From Molossus alvarezi (taxonomy: Eukaryota; Chordata; Mammalia; Chiroptera; Molossidae): a DNA stretch of 64,000 bases. Numbering within the stretch: position 1 is the first letter of the stretch; every line of letters begins with the position of its first letter. The stretch is from positions 100,829,890 to 100,893,889 of the forward strand of contig CM073889.1 in the NCBI GenBank assembly GCA_037176705.1, written 5' to 3'. The translations under genes and the position numbers were made by a program. Under the pieces are notes generated by a model that worked only from the letters and a program-made list of their open reading frames with translations, made no database searches and had not been told where the DNA came from. Of this stretch, positions 46,072 to 58,163 are shown piece by piece.

Positions 46072-46242
46072 TTTTAAAAAAATGTTTTTATTGGTTTTAG
46101 AGAGAGAGAAGAAGGGAGAGAAAGAGAAACATCGATGAGAGAGAACCATGGATTCACAGCTTCCTGCAGGCCCCCTACTGGGGGATCAAGCCTGCAACTT
46201 AGGCATGTGCCTTGACTGGGAATCGAACCGGTGACCTCGTGG
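46072..46242 (-). mobile_element. VES-related SINE lacking its head
   Basis: 'tttttattggttttagagag' tail and 'gggaatcgaaccggtgacct' B-box. The sequence then leaves the family before the head. Confidence 0.8.
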
Positions 46243-46779
46243 TGTACTTTTCTTATCCCCGATCTGGTCCCTCTGTCAAATTCTCACTGGAAACCGTTAA
46301 AGCCTACTCCATGACCATCACACTTGCATCTTGCTAACATGGCTTCCTGTACTTTGGTCAGACTCATACTTTCGCATCACATTACAACGAAGAAACATGC
46401 TGTTGTACACAGGGTCCCTCGATGAGTGGTAAAGACACAAGAAGGCAGATTAGTCCTTTACATCAGGTGTTAAACTGGGTTGGGAAAAGGGTATATAGAC
46501 AAGAAGGTAAGTCTCAACAGAGGCAGTATGCATGAAGCAGCAAATAATTGTAGATAATGAGTGCTATGGACGCACAGTAGAGGAAGAGGAAGTAGAGGAA
46601 GAGGTCTTGAGGGAAATACAGGGGGAGATGAGCAAAGGCCATGGCTGGGAACGGGCAGACTATATTTAGAGAATAGGGAAGGACGAGGATTATCCTGAAA
46701 CAATGGTCTATGCCACATTCAGCTGCACAGGGGCAGAATCTGTCTCTCAAATGGTCAGTTCAAGAGTAAACTTGTAGCC
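46243..46779. other. Unique intronic sequence
   Basis: No gene or repeat family recognised. Confidence 0.4.
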
Positions 46780-46976
46780 CGGCTGCTGTGGCTAAATGGG
46801 GGGAGTGTCGTCCCATGGACTGAGAGGTCCTGGTTCAATTCCCAGTCAGGGCACATGCCCAGATTTCAGGCTCCATCCCCAGTAGGGAATGTGCAGGAGG
46901 CAGCCAATTGCTGTTTCTCTCTCACATCAATGTTTCTATCTCTCTCTAAAAAATAAATAAACACATATTTTTAAAA
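46780..46976 (+). mobile_element. VES-related SINE, diverged
   Basis: Head 'gcccggctgctgtggctaaa', B-box 'tggttcaattcccagtcagg', tail 'aaataaataaacacat'. Target duplication 'gtaaact(t/a)gtag'. Confidence 0.88.
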
Positions 46977-47089
46977 AAATGTAAACTAGTAGCCAAATAA
47001 GATATCTAACATTAAAAAAATTAAAGTCTGTCAGTTGAAAACATTACATTTAGTTGCAAATGTGCACGCAAATACAACTCCAAATCACA

Positions 47090-47235
47090 GTTCTAAAAAT
47101 CCTTATGGTACTAGAATACGCGCCCGAGGCCTCACCTGAGAAATGTGATACCTCCAAGGCCTACACAGATCTGATGTCACTGTCACAGGTCACACAGTAC
47201 TCTACAAGTGGCCCTCTAGTAAAGACATTCTACTG
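47090..47235 (-). repeat. MIR-like fragment
   Basis: 'gaggcctcacctgagaaatg' followed by 'gtcacaggtcacacagtact' resembles the reversed MIR core. Confidence 0.4.
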
Positions 47236-47439
47236 GTCATAAAGGGGGTACAGGTCAGGGAAAGGAGATTTAAATTAAAACCAATACATCATCAACAGCA
47301 GGCCAAGACTCGTGGCATTATCTTTCTGTACAAAGGACAGTAAAGGGCCCGTTACTAGTCATAGCTGGACTTTCAGTCTTTTTTGAGACTACTTTGACAG
47401 GTCATTGAGCGAGATATTAAAAGTTACAGCACCCGTTGA

Positions 47440-47590
47440 ATGAGCAGAAGCGTCAGGTAGTACAAATGGAGTCAGGAAACCTAGATCTGGGCCTGACTCT
47501 GCCCCTGCCTGTCTTGAGACCTTGGGTGACAAACCAATTCTCCTCATTCCCTCTATTCATAAAATAAAGGCGATGAAACAGGTTTTTTAA
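47440..47590 (+). repeat. MIR
   Basis: 'tgggcctgactctgcccctg', 'agaccttgggtgacaaacca' and 'tctcctcattccctctattc' follow the plus MIR core. Confidence 0.65.
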
Positions 47591-48117
47591 AAACATCTCT
47601 CTCTCTCCATTCTAACAACTGATGCTGAGAGAAGGGACAATTTTTGGTCCTCTTCTTTAAGAATGAGAGAAACTCATGCCTGGCTCCTTCTGCATCTTTC
47701 TTTAAATAACAACCAAATTTCCCACAAACCCTAAGGCTTAGAATAAAAGAAGTGCAGTCTGATACTGTTTCTGAGAAATAAAGAGAACTCCAGAGAATAC
47801 TGTGTTTTAAATCACTTTAACAGTTTTTGTTAGCTGGGCTGCTAGAGGTGAGAAGTTTACGACAAACCAAAACAATTGAAGAACTGAGCTGGAAGCCCTG
47901 CCTCTTGGCTGTTTTTGCTAGAACGTGAATATTACGTGTAGCTCTCATATGCCGAGGATAAAAGTGAGAATTTAAAACAAGGAAGTGGATTCTCTTATTT
48001 CCTCTCTAGGAGTGATTTACATTCCAAACCATCTTTTTTATTTGAGTGGAAAGGGTACACTTGTAAGATAAAGTCAGGGTCAACTCTAATGGAAAATGCA
48101 AATATATCTGCATGGAA
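47591..48117. other. Unique intronic sequence
   Basis: Nothing recognised. Confidence 0.4.
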
Positions 48118-48364
48118 TACCCAAGGATATTTTTCCTTTTTTTTTAAAGATAGAGTGGGAGGGAGGGAGGGAGGGAGGGAGAGGGGGAGAGAGAGAGAGA
48201 GAGAAACACTGACATGAGAGGGACACATCAACTGGTTGCCTCCTGCACGACCAATCAGGGCCGGGGATGAACTGCAACCAAGGTATGTGTCCTTGACCAG
48301 AATTGAACCTGACTCATTGCTCCATGGGCTGATGCTCCAACAGCTGAGCCAAACTGGCCAGGGC
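48118..48364 (-). mobile_element. VES SINE
   Basis: 'cccaaggatatttttccttt' tail, GGGA repeats, end 'aaactggccagggc'. Confidence 0.88.
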
Positions 48365-48371
48365 TAATGTA

Positions 48372-48425
48372 GCTTTTCTTTATTGATATTAGAGAGAGAG
48401 AGGAAGGAAGAGGAAGATAAAGTAT
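48372..48425 (-). mobile_element. SINE tail fragment
   Basis: 'cttttctttattgatattag' followed by 'agagagagaggaaggaag' is the 3' part of a VES-related copy. The rest is missing. Confidence 0.5.
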
Positions 48426-48761
48426 ATTTTAAAAATACTAAAATCAGGGGAAAATCTGTAATACCAAGTTTTCAATTTCTGTACTTTGAAAATAGCATTT
48501 ATAGTGAGGAGATAAGGACAAAACAAATAGTACAATAAGTTGGTTAAGGAAACAGCTCCAGATTAGATAACCTGGCTCAGCCTCACTTCACAACATGGAA
48601 CTTTCTAGATGGATTCGTGTGTGAGTTAAATGAGATAAATGGCAAATTATTATAAATGAAATAATATCGTAAGGCACTATTTAAAACAACCTTACTGTGA
48701 TTCCTCCCAACTAAAATAACAAACCAACCAACCAGTTAAATAATATCATTAAGGAACTTAC

Positions 48762-48949
48762 CTGTTTTGAGAGTTTGGACTAGTGACTTGAACCTTCTTT
48801 GGGCTTAGGTCATTTGCTAGCTGTTCTGAAAGACAAGGCCTTATATTTCTCAAGGACAGATACGATACCAGCTGTCCTATATAGATGTCCCATAACTGCC
48901 CCAACTTTTTTTCAGGGTCATAAGTACTATAGATTTGCAACTTCTTCTG
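48762..48949 (-). other. Candidate exon-like open stretch, unrecognised
   Basis: On the minus strand an open frame of about 62 codons runs from an 'atgacag' acceptor-like site at about 48950 to 'aaaacag|gtaagtt', a near-ideal splice donor at 48761. The peptide includes YSTYDPEKKLGQLWDIYIGQ. It ends two bases into a codon, so direct joining to the DYM terminal exon would shift frame and stop within six codons. The acceptor's pyrimidine tract is weak. I do not recognise the peptide and it is not part of dymeclin as I recall it. It may be a cassette exon, a decayed sequence or chance. Confidence 0.25.
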
Positions 48950-49309
48950 CTGTCATTTCATGAATAGTATATAAGTTCTTAGAAGACACCAAAAAGATTC
49001 ACACATGTTGTTTTCTGTTCCTTTCTTGGTTGTATCAGGAGAAGTGGCCTTTGGTTTTCACTACTGTCAACATAGTCACTTGTAGCAATTCTTTTAAGTT
49101 GTGGCTTCTAATGTATTGCAGACTGGGGAACCAGACAGCCAAGATTGCGTGTCTAAAGGAGAATCAGGCTGTGAGCAAGGACTCATAGCCCTCTCCTAGT
49201 GATAAGGTACATGGAAAGGACTTCGAGTCACCTATTTTGATTGTTTAGAACTTAGAGGCTTAGTTCTTGGTTTTGATCTGGAAAAGTGAGGTTGATAGGT
49301 GAGTGGGAA

Positions 49310-49530
49310 GATAACACTGGCTGATAATTTCTGAGCGCTTACTTTATTCTAGGAACTTTGCATCCATGTTTTAAATTTCCTCAGGTACTTCAGGAACCAA
49401 GCAAAGTTGTGAGATAGACCTATCTATGAGGTGAGAAACTGATGCACAGTGAGGGCTAACTAGCTTGCCTAAGACTACACAGCTGGTGGGGACATAATTC
49501 ACTCTTAAGCCCTATAGTATCCTGCCTGCC
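49310..49530 (-). repeat. MIR, nearly full length
   Basis: 'tttctgagcgcttactttat', 'gaggtgagaaactgatgcac', 'ttgcctaagactacacagct' and 'ggtggggacataattcac' give the full reversed MIR order. Confidence 0.8.
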
Positions 49531-49789
49531 TCTTCATTTATATGCTTCAGGGGCATTGGTTTCAGGGTCTATATTCTGTCCACAGCCATTTCCACACTCA
49601 GAGAAATCAAGATATCGCAAAGTCCTTCAGGGTTTGGGCTGTCTCTTTTCTTTTCCATCTGTATCCCCTAATTTACTTAAGATTCCTCATTTGAAAAGGA
49701 AGTGAGTAGAGAGGCTATTTCTTTTAATGCAGCTTTAGAAACTGTACCCCCCACAGAGGGAGGCTCTTTAAGGGACAAACCTCTAGCGA

Positions 49790-49850
49790 GTGCTGTGCAG
49801 GCAGGAGTTGCTCAATCAATACTAGTTGAACAAATGAATGAAAGGCAGGA
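49790..49850 (-). repeat. L2/MIR-type 3' end fragment
   Basis: 'gcaggagttgctcaatcaat' followed by 'actagttgaacaaatgaatg' resembles a shared L2/MIR terminus. Confidence 0.4.
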
Positions 49851-50965
49851 AAATCCTTACTGCAGAACCAAGCTTTGTAAAAAGAAATGTCAGCTACTGG
49901 ACGTTGGAGATATTTATTCAAGGTTTCAGAGGTCTAAGGGCCGTGGGAATACCATAAATAAATATAACAGTCAGGAGCCCACATGGTTCCTTGTCCCCCA
50001 TTATATCCTGACCTGAAATACTGGACCCCTCAATACTGGATCTGGTGTGTTTATTCAGTAGGGACTGTTAACAATGACAGGCTATATACATGAGGGAATG
50101 TGGAGAATATGTCCAAAGGACTAAAATACTAATTTTTCATTTTCAGATCCTATAGCTTTAGGGCTAGAATACAGATGGCAAATCAGAGATGAAGGCAAAA
50201 TTTATATAATGCCTACCTGCTATTATTTTTCATCTCTGTGTCAATAGAAAGAATGTTGAACACACAAATTTGTAAGACTGATATTTATTTAACGGCAGAG
50301 GTCGTCAGAAACAAGAAAAAGAACTAGGTACACTATTTGAATCCTATCCTTGGTGAAATTCCTCAAAGGCACATTTAAAAGACTGTGCTTTCATTCCCTA
50401 AACTATGGTCTTTTGCTACAAGCATGTTAGAACTAAATGGAGAAAAATAAGATCACTCTTGACTAAAAGTAACCACCTTACTCCAGTCTGTGTAACATTC
50501 TGGGATACAACTGAAACCATGGCCACAATGCTGTAAATGCAATGCAAGTTCACAAAAGCTTATCTCTGAGTGATGAATAGAGAGAATGATTCATTCATTT
50601 ACCCTTTATGGAACCAGTGAGTGTCTTGGGGGTTCAGTTTGTGGGCAAAGCCACCAACCAACACAAGCTAAGGTTGGCTTTGTGACTGTAAGTATATTTT
50701 TAGCAAACAGGAGCCAGGGCAGTCAAGGGAAATAGTGCTCACAGATAGTGATTCTTTACTAACTTGGGGGTCTAAACATCAGGGCTAAAAGCTGAATGAA
50801 AAGTATCTCCAAAAAGGGGAGGGGGCATCTAAGAAATTCACTCTTAAATATTACCAAGTTCATACATTAAATATCACATAGTTAATGACACAGGGAGAAG
50901 GGACAATAATAATCAGACTACAAAGGGTCACATCTATAGCATCTTGTCATAGAGACTACTGAAAA

Positions 50966-51100
50966 TGAAATAAGGCTGTTTCTAGCTGCTACTGCTATCA
51001 ATTAGCCAGCAGCCACTTCCATGGCCAGTAATAATTGCCACATGCCCACTGTGTATTACTTCTGGGCTGCTAATTCCAAACACAGGGGGTCGGAGCTGTA
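50966..51100. promoter_or_regulatory. Enhancer-like noncoding block (candidate)
   Basis: Closely packed AT cores (CAATTAG, TAATAATT, GCTAATTC) alternate with 'gccacttccatggccagtaa' and 'gccacatgcccactg'. This block lies in the SINE desert and is not repetitive. Regulatory function is inferred from composition only. Confidence 0.25.
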
Positions 51101-54100
51101 CACTACACTGATAGACCGGCCTGCAGCCGAAAGCCCTGCTAGTCAGATTTTGTTTTACAAAATGAAATGATTCAGTACGTCAGAATATTTTAGATAATTT
51201 AGCCTAGTTCCGCTCCTTAAACATATGAACTAGATTATATACTTTGTAATAATTTAACCTTCACTTACCCAAACATTTTCTATGCCTTACTACATGCTTT
51301 TCTTTATTTCTGTCCCTCTAGTTTCATAAAATTTAAACAATGATGTCTGGTCTAAGTTACAAGGTTATGCTACCAATCAGGTGACTCATGGCAATGTCTA
51401 AAGGCTTTTATTTTTTTAAATGAAAAAAAAAAAAAAAAAAATCAGTCCTGTGAAACTGACCCTTTAGTTTGAAAGATGAAAATACCAACATGGAAAAAAA
51501 ATTCCGTTCCAAAATCATATTTACGAAAGGAGCCCCCAGCCCCACTCCATGGTCTGCTCCCCACTCCAGCCCCTGCCCCCTTCCTTGTAGGGGTCCTCAA
51601 ACCCTAGCAGTGATGGGGGTTCCCACGACAAAGACCTGAAGTGCTGGGCAACAATAAAGAGTTAATGCTCCTCCTGAACTTTGGAAGAAACCAGATTTCG
51701 TCAGTGAGGTTTGGCAATGTGAGAAACCCTGTAACCAATTTCATTTCCTGATAAATGAATGGTCCACAGGGGAAAGCCGGCCAGTGAGTTTCAGAACTGT
51801 TGAGAGCTCAGACTTTACTGAAAGACTCCTTGAAGGAGCCAGCCTGTCTACTGCTTATCACTGCTGAGCCAGCCAGCCCCATGCAAACAGGGCAGCTGCC
51901 AGACTCCATTTACAGCTCATTGAAGCACGAGTGAGAGGGCTTCACAAACATGTGGTATCCCTTTAAGGAAAGATACTGCTATCGTATATCCCTTCCATTA
52001 TAGAGCGCTTTTTACCCTGTACGGCTAGAAACATATGCCTATTAAAATTATTTTAGAGCAGCAGATTTAATGGTCTTCATCATTTAAACGTAATCTCCTC
52101 ATCCAACCAAAACCAAAATATCCTCAGCATTCAGTTTAGATTTAGAGTCGGGGAAAGGCAATGTCTAAAAACAAAGAGTAAAATGTAGGAAGTCAACCCA
52201 TGGGGAGTTACAAAGAACAGAAAGTACCTCAAAGTACCGAAAGAGTTTACCTGAAATGTAAATAGTGTAATTAATCACAAGATCATTTACAGTTTTAAAC
52301 TTAAAATGAATATCTGCATGTTAAGTAAACTAAAAGCCAATTCTCATAAATATGACCATACATGCTGTATACATGCTTAAAATTTAGAATAATCTTAACA
52401 CTTTTCACCTGAATTCAGAATTGGTAAGGCGTATACCTTAAAATACGTTTGCTGAATTCAAGTCAATTTTTGTCAAAGGTTAACCTGATATTTAAAATAC
52501 CTAATTTGGGCTTGCTTAGAAAGTGCACACAATCCCCTACATAAAATAGTCCAATGAACACTTGAAGGTGGGAGAAGAAAAAAAAATCCTAAATAATGGC
52601 TTCAGGCCCTTAATTATAAGAAATAAAGAAAACAAAATCTGAAACTAGGGAGCTTTCCGGAGGCTCGCAGGCGGGGCTGGCAGCGAGGAAACCTGGAGCT
52701 CATTAGCCTCACCCTGTAGCGTCACAGCAGCGTAGAGGGAATGCTGGGGGTTTACAGAGAGAGAGAAGGTTCCTTTCACTCACCAAGAATACACATAAAC
52801 TAAGGAAGGAGGGAAAGCCAACGAGCCCTTTAGCTTCTTCTTTAACCATTAATCTGTTTTCCCCCTTTCCCGTGGTTTTGGGACCACAAGATGCATTCTT
52901 GGACTTCAATTTGGAGTCGTGGTGACACTGAGTCGGCTGCCTCCAGGCCGAGGCTAGGGAGAGAAGTCTACGCTTACTTGTAGGGAGTCAGGACTGAGTG
53001 TGCTTTATTTAGGTCAAATAAGTTGATAACAGAAAGAAAAGACCCAAGGGAAAGGGAGTTTCCTAGGTTGTTTTAAAGCCACCTGCATTTTGACTCTGAC
53101 GGGTCACATGAATTGAAAAAGATGGCCACTTTAATTAACATCAGTACACTTTGGTCTCCACAGCTTATAAATCAAGAGACAAAAAAAGGAAAATCTCTAA
53201 GTATTGTGCTTATGAACCACTTCACATTTTAATTATCTACATATATATTAACTGCACAGCACTTTTAAATTCAGAAAATAAGCAAAACTGGAAAAACGGA
53301 AAGGTTTAATTTAAAAAATGGGGCTCATTACCTGTGGTAGGACAATTAGTCTGGTTCAGAACATGAAAACTGAGTTATTTAAAGGATAATTGTCAGTGCT
53401 TTGTAGAACAGAGCTACAGATGACTACTAAGTTTAATGGCCAAAAGCACATCGGAGGCCTTTAATTAATCTCAAGAACTGTTTCTTGTAAATATTCCACA
53501 AAGCACATGCATTTCTTACACAGTAAGTTTCAAGAGCACTGAGACGCTTTTCTGTCTTCTGCACGTGGCTGCTTTCAGAGCGGTCAGATGCAGAAGCAAG
53601 GTGGGGGTGGGGGTGGAAGGCTCACAGAGCGATAATGTGGAGACCGTGGTGGAAAGGCCCGAAGGGACGAGGCTCATGGAGTTCTGATAAGAGAGCAGAC
53701 AGGACAGGACTTCCCTCAGATTCTCAACAACTAGAAATCCAGGTCAGGGACCCCTCTTCAGCTTCTGCCTCCTTGGTGAAGGGCAGCATGGTTTTTACAG
53801 TTAGACAATGAACGAGGACCTATGATCCTAGGGTCTGGCCAATCAGGAATCTGAGGTGCTCATTGTGAGAAGGACCAGGAAAAGTCCTTTCAGTAAGCTT
53901 CTCCCTGCAAGGTTCTTTTCAATCAAATGAGTCACAATACTGTCCCATCTGAGAGCTAATGTGTGGCGCCTGAAGAGGGAGGTCCTGCTGCACTGCCCGG
54001 GCAGACGAGCCTGCCGGGGGTACTCTCCCAGTGCCCTTATTCCTTACCCCTTCTCCAGTCACTCAGAAATGTTTCATTCAAGCGCATACAACTACACCTA

Positions 54101-55941
54101 GCTGAGGAAATGGAGGCACAGGGAGATTTAGTGAAGGAGAGAGAAACAGGGAGTCAAGGAGGGTCAAGAGGAAAACACATTTCTGGATCCTTACTTGGGA
54201 AACTGGCTGAATTGTAGATGTGAAATTTCATCCACATTTTGACGAAATGGGGGTAGTGGGGAATGCTATAAAATGTCAGAATTTTTCCAACCCTGAGAAT
54301 TCAAAACATTTACTACTGTGAGTCTTGGAAAAAGGAATAGTGGTTTAAGTTCTGAGGTGGGGAAGCAGAGGGATCAAAAGAATGTTTACTCTGTTTTATA
54401 GAAAAAAAATTTATGAAGTGCTCTTTCCAGCGGAAGACATAATTATTATTTTCTGCTGGGAAACATTCTGGCTAGTTTACAGTAAGGATCTGATATAACA
54501 TGGGAAGAGTTTAAACCCCATGTTCTTACAAGCTGGCTAACACGTTTTCCTATGTTGAGGCTGTGGTACTGTTTACCCTCTATTTCAGTAGAACAATGTC
54601 AGAAATGTGTTAGCAGGAGCACTGTTCGTGTAGAAGCAGAACAACATTCAAGTGAATTTTATAAAAGCAAAGCAAAGCCAACCAACAAATCCTACTCACC
54701 CTTTATCGTACTACTCAAAATAAATATTTTCATTTTGGGGGAAAAATCTGTCTGTCTGTGTGTGTGTGTCTACATTTGGATGGCTGAATACACACACACA
54801 TGTATGTATAGATATAAATATGAACAAAGCCGTAATCATATGAAAAGTATTATGTTTGGAGTCTGGAAGACACATTAAGAAAAACTGCCATGACTTTCTA
54901 GTTCTAGATGACACTATAAATTATTTCCTACTTTTGGTTTCTTTACCATGCTACAAAGATTATGCCAGAAGTAAACTACTGAAATATGTTTTGGTAAAAC
55001 ATACTATTGTAATTGTTCAAGTAATTCATAATTCCAATGTAGCAGGCACTGTGCTGTCTAGGTTTTGAGACAATTTGCCACACAAAATGATTTTTCTGTG
55101 GCCATTTTACATTTTATATGAAGAGTTATCATGTAAAAATGCAGGAAAAATATAAAGTGCAGAGTGTTCACATCCTGAAGACATGGGAAGAAGTGAGCTA
55201 TACATTCTGTTTTAAAATGACCTTTGGAGTTACTCTGTAAATATGATTTCAGTTACTCCCAGAATCCTCCCTGGAAGAGCCACGGACAGGCTATGCATGC
55301 CACACACCACTGCAGCCACTCCTAATAACTCGACAGATAACATGCTTAGATGGAAAACCTTTTTCTCATTCCATGTACAGAAGCTTGGTTTTTGAGGGTG
55401 GGCAATGTATAGCTTTAACTGTCACACGGACTGGTTCTGGGCTGCGTGAGAAAGGACAGGAGAAAGAATTCTGTAGTCTTCTGCAGGAGCTTAGCTTATA
55501 GAGCTCCTTTTCCCAAAATCTGACCTCTTTAAATGATCTAACCATAAATTAATTCTTTTCACAAGTAGTGAAACATGGTATGGTGTGTACAAAAGGCACG
55601 CTTCACCAGAAGACTTTTTTCTTTTCCCTTCTGGCAGTGTTTTTCTGGTCTCCGATTATATTTTTGAACTAAACTTTGGCCTTTGTTAGGGGAAAATGAC
55701 CAAACCAATTGTTTCCTTCACTTTTGCTGAGGTTATCATACAATAAAATTCACTAATCTTAGTGTTCAATTTACTAAACTTTGCTATTTGCATATAATCA
55801 AGATATAGACCAGTTTCCTTGCTCTAAGGAGACCCCTCCTATCCCTTTGCACTGGACTCCCTTTTGTCCCCAGGGAACAAACCAACGCAGTCACTGACCT
55901 GCTTTCAGTTACAATCTTGTCTTTTCTAGCATTTTCTGATA

Positions 55942-56035
55942 TTTATTTATTTATTATCCTCATCCGAGGACGTTTCTCCACTTTTTGTTCAGATAGAGTG
56001 AGAGGAAGAGAGAGGGAGGGAGGGAGGGAGGGAGG

Positions 56036-56079
<44 letters not shown>

Positions 56080-56239
56080 TCGATGTGAAAGGTATACCTC
56101 GAGTGGCTGCCACCCACACGACCCAACCAGGGTCAGGGACAAACTGCAACTGAGGTACATGCCCTTAGCAGGACGTGAACCCGAAGTCTCTCGGGAAACA
56201 CAGGCCAATGCTCTAACTGCTGAGCCAAACCCGCCAGGG
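55942..56239 (-). mobile_element. VES SINE with GGGA/GA expansion
   Basis: 'atcctcatccgaggacgttt' tail, (GGGA)n(GA)n at 56010-56075, end 'aaacccgccagggt'. 'gcatttt' flanks it. Confidence 0.88.
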
Positions 56240-56554
56240 TGCATTTTATTGATTTCTAATCATCTAATTTAACTTTAATGAGTCTACTGCTTTTAAAATT
56301 ATTGAGACTTATTCTAAGGGCTCAGGAAGATGGTCTACCTTGATAAATGTGCCATGTGCACTAAAAAAGACTGTGAATACTGCCAATTTTAGGTGAAATG
56401 TTGTGTGAATATCAATCAAGTATTTTTCAGATCTCCTATGTCTCTTGCCAATTCTTTTTTGTCTAGTTGTTCCACCAAATGTTGAGAGAGGGTTATTAAA
56501 ATCTCCAAGAATGATAGTAAAATTGTTGATTTTTCCCTTTAATAGGTTTTCATT

Positions 56555-56745
56555 GAATAAGATAGAGAGGAAGGGAGAGAGACATAGAAACATGGATGCG
56601 AGAGAGAAACATTGATCAGCTGTTCCTGCATGCCCCCTACTCGGGATTGAACCCATAATCCTGGCATGTGCCCTGATGGGGAATCAAACCTGGACCTCTC
56701 AGTCCATGGGACAACGTTCAATCCACTGAGCCACACCAGCCAGGC
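56555..56745 (-). mobile_element. VES-related SINE, diverged
   Basis: 'gcatgccccctactcgggat' body, 'ggaatcaaacctggacctct' B-box, end 'cacaccagccaggcc'. Confidence 0.82.
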
Positions 56746-57014
56746 CAAATTCTCCCTTTAACTCTTCATGATTTTGAAGCTCTGTTATTGGTGCATACAT
56801 TACAATGATTATGTCTTCTTGTTAAATTGTTCTCTTGACCATTATAAAGAACCCTCTCATCTTAGGTTTTGCTATGAAATCAGTATTATCTGATACTAAT
56901 CCAGCCACTTTAACCTTCATATGCTGTTTGCATGGTACCTCTTTCTCCTTCTATCACTTGCTTTCAACCTATCTATTCTTTCATATATCTATATATCTAT
57001 ACAGATCCATATAT

Positions 57015-57281
57015 TTTGTTAATCCTCACCCAAGAATAGTTTTTCCATTGATTTCTAGAGCAAGTAGAATGAAGGGAGGGGGAGGAAGGAGAGGAGTTGA
57101 GAGAGAGTGAAACATCGATGCAAGAGAGACATTATCGATTGGCCTCTTGCACTTGCCCTGACTGACTGGGGCCAGGGATCGAACCTGCAACCTAGGTACG
57201 TGCCCTTGACTGGGAATCAAACCTGAGACCCTCTGGTGCAAGGGCCAACTCTCTAACCACTGAACAATGCCAGCCAGGGCT
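57015..57281 (-). mobile_element. VES SINE
   Basis: 'aatcctcacccaagaatagt' tail, 'gggaatcaaacctgagaccc' B-box, end 'aatgccagccagggct'. Confidence 0.85.
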
Positions 57282-57291
57282 CTATGCTTTT

Positions 57292-57395
57292 ATTTTATTT
57301 TATTTTTTTTGGTATGTGCCCCTAGTGGGAACTGAACCCAGGATTCTCTGGTCCATAGCCCGACACTCCAACTGCTGAGCCAAACCGGCCAAGGC
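57292..57395 (-). mobile_element. Minimal SINE: tRNA-like head plus A-tail
   Basis: Only 'ggtatgtgcccctagtggga' to 'aaaccggccaaggct' is present (about 83 bases), joined directly to 'tttattttattttttttt'. The target 'ctatgcttttat' occurs on both sides, so it is a separate insertion lacking the usual GA-rich and 'cctcacc' parts. Confidence 0.8.
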
Positions 57396-57559
57396 TATGC
57401 TTTTATTTCTAAAGTACATTCTTTGCAAACAATATATAGTTGGATCTTATTTTATCCATTTTAACAACCTGTGCCTTTTAATAAATGTTTAGTGCATTAA
57501 CATTTAGTTTAATTATTGGTATGGTCAAGTTTGGGTCTTTTATTTTGTTTTCTATTTAT

Positions 57560-57788
57560 TTATTAAAAAAATTTTTTTTCCCCTTTATTTCTTTTTTAGA
57601 GAGAGGAGTGGAGAGGGAGAGAGAGACAGAAACATCGATGAGAGAGGACATCAACTGGTCACCTCCTACATGCCCCTCTACTGGGAATTTGGCCCATAAC
57701 CTGGACATGTGCCCTGACCGGGAATCAAATTGACGACCTCTTGGTACATGGGTTGATGCTCAACCACTGAGCCACATTGGCCGGGCTT
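57560..57788 (-). mobile_element. VES-related SINE
   Basis: 'ttctttttttagagagagga'-like tail, 'gggaatcaaattgacgacct' B-box, end 'cacattggccgggc'. Target duplication 'ttattttgttttctattta'. Confidence 0.9.
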
Positions 57789-57957
57789 ATTTTTTGTTTT
57801 CTATTTAAATCTGTGTTTCATTCCTTTATTCTTCTTTTCCTGACTTAGGGGGCATTATTTAAATATTTTTTAGATTTGTATTTTAATTTTTCTGTTGGAT
57901 TTTTAGTTATTCATTTTAAAATTATTTTTATAGTGGCTTCCCTAGAGATTAAACATC

Positions 57958-58163
57958 TTAAAAAAATTTTTTTTTCTTTATTGGTTTTAGAGAGAGAGGA
58001 AGGAAGAGGGAGAGAGAGAAAGAAACATTGATTGGCTGCCTCCTGCATGCTTCCCACTGGGGATTTGGCCCATAACCTGGGCATGTGCCCTGACCAGGAA
58101 CCGAACCAACGACCTCTTTGGTGCATGGGTCGATGCTCAACAACTGAGCCACACTGGCTGGGC
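57958..58163 (-). mobile_element. VES-related SINE
   Basis: 'ctttattggttttagagaga' tail, 'aggaaccgaaccaacgacct' B-box, end 'cacactggctgggc'. Target duplication 'agattaaacatctt'. Confidence 0.92.

Larger units (their letters stand above)
48426..55730. other. 7.3 kb without VES SINE or L1
   Basis: Only MIR/L2 relics and a 17-base poly(A) near 51424 were recognised. The DNA is AT-rich and largely unique. It includes the open stretch at 48762-48949 and the enhancer-like block at 50966-51100. No second DYM exon was found. Confidence 0.5.

Noticed and set aside
52228..52260. Minus-strand acceptor 'tttacatttcag' as the DYM penultimate exon
   Set aside because: The following frame does not encode the dymeclin residues expected before KFPEL, and no donor was identified.
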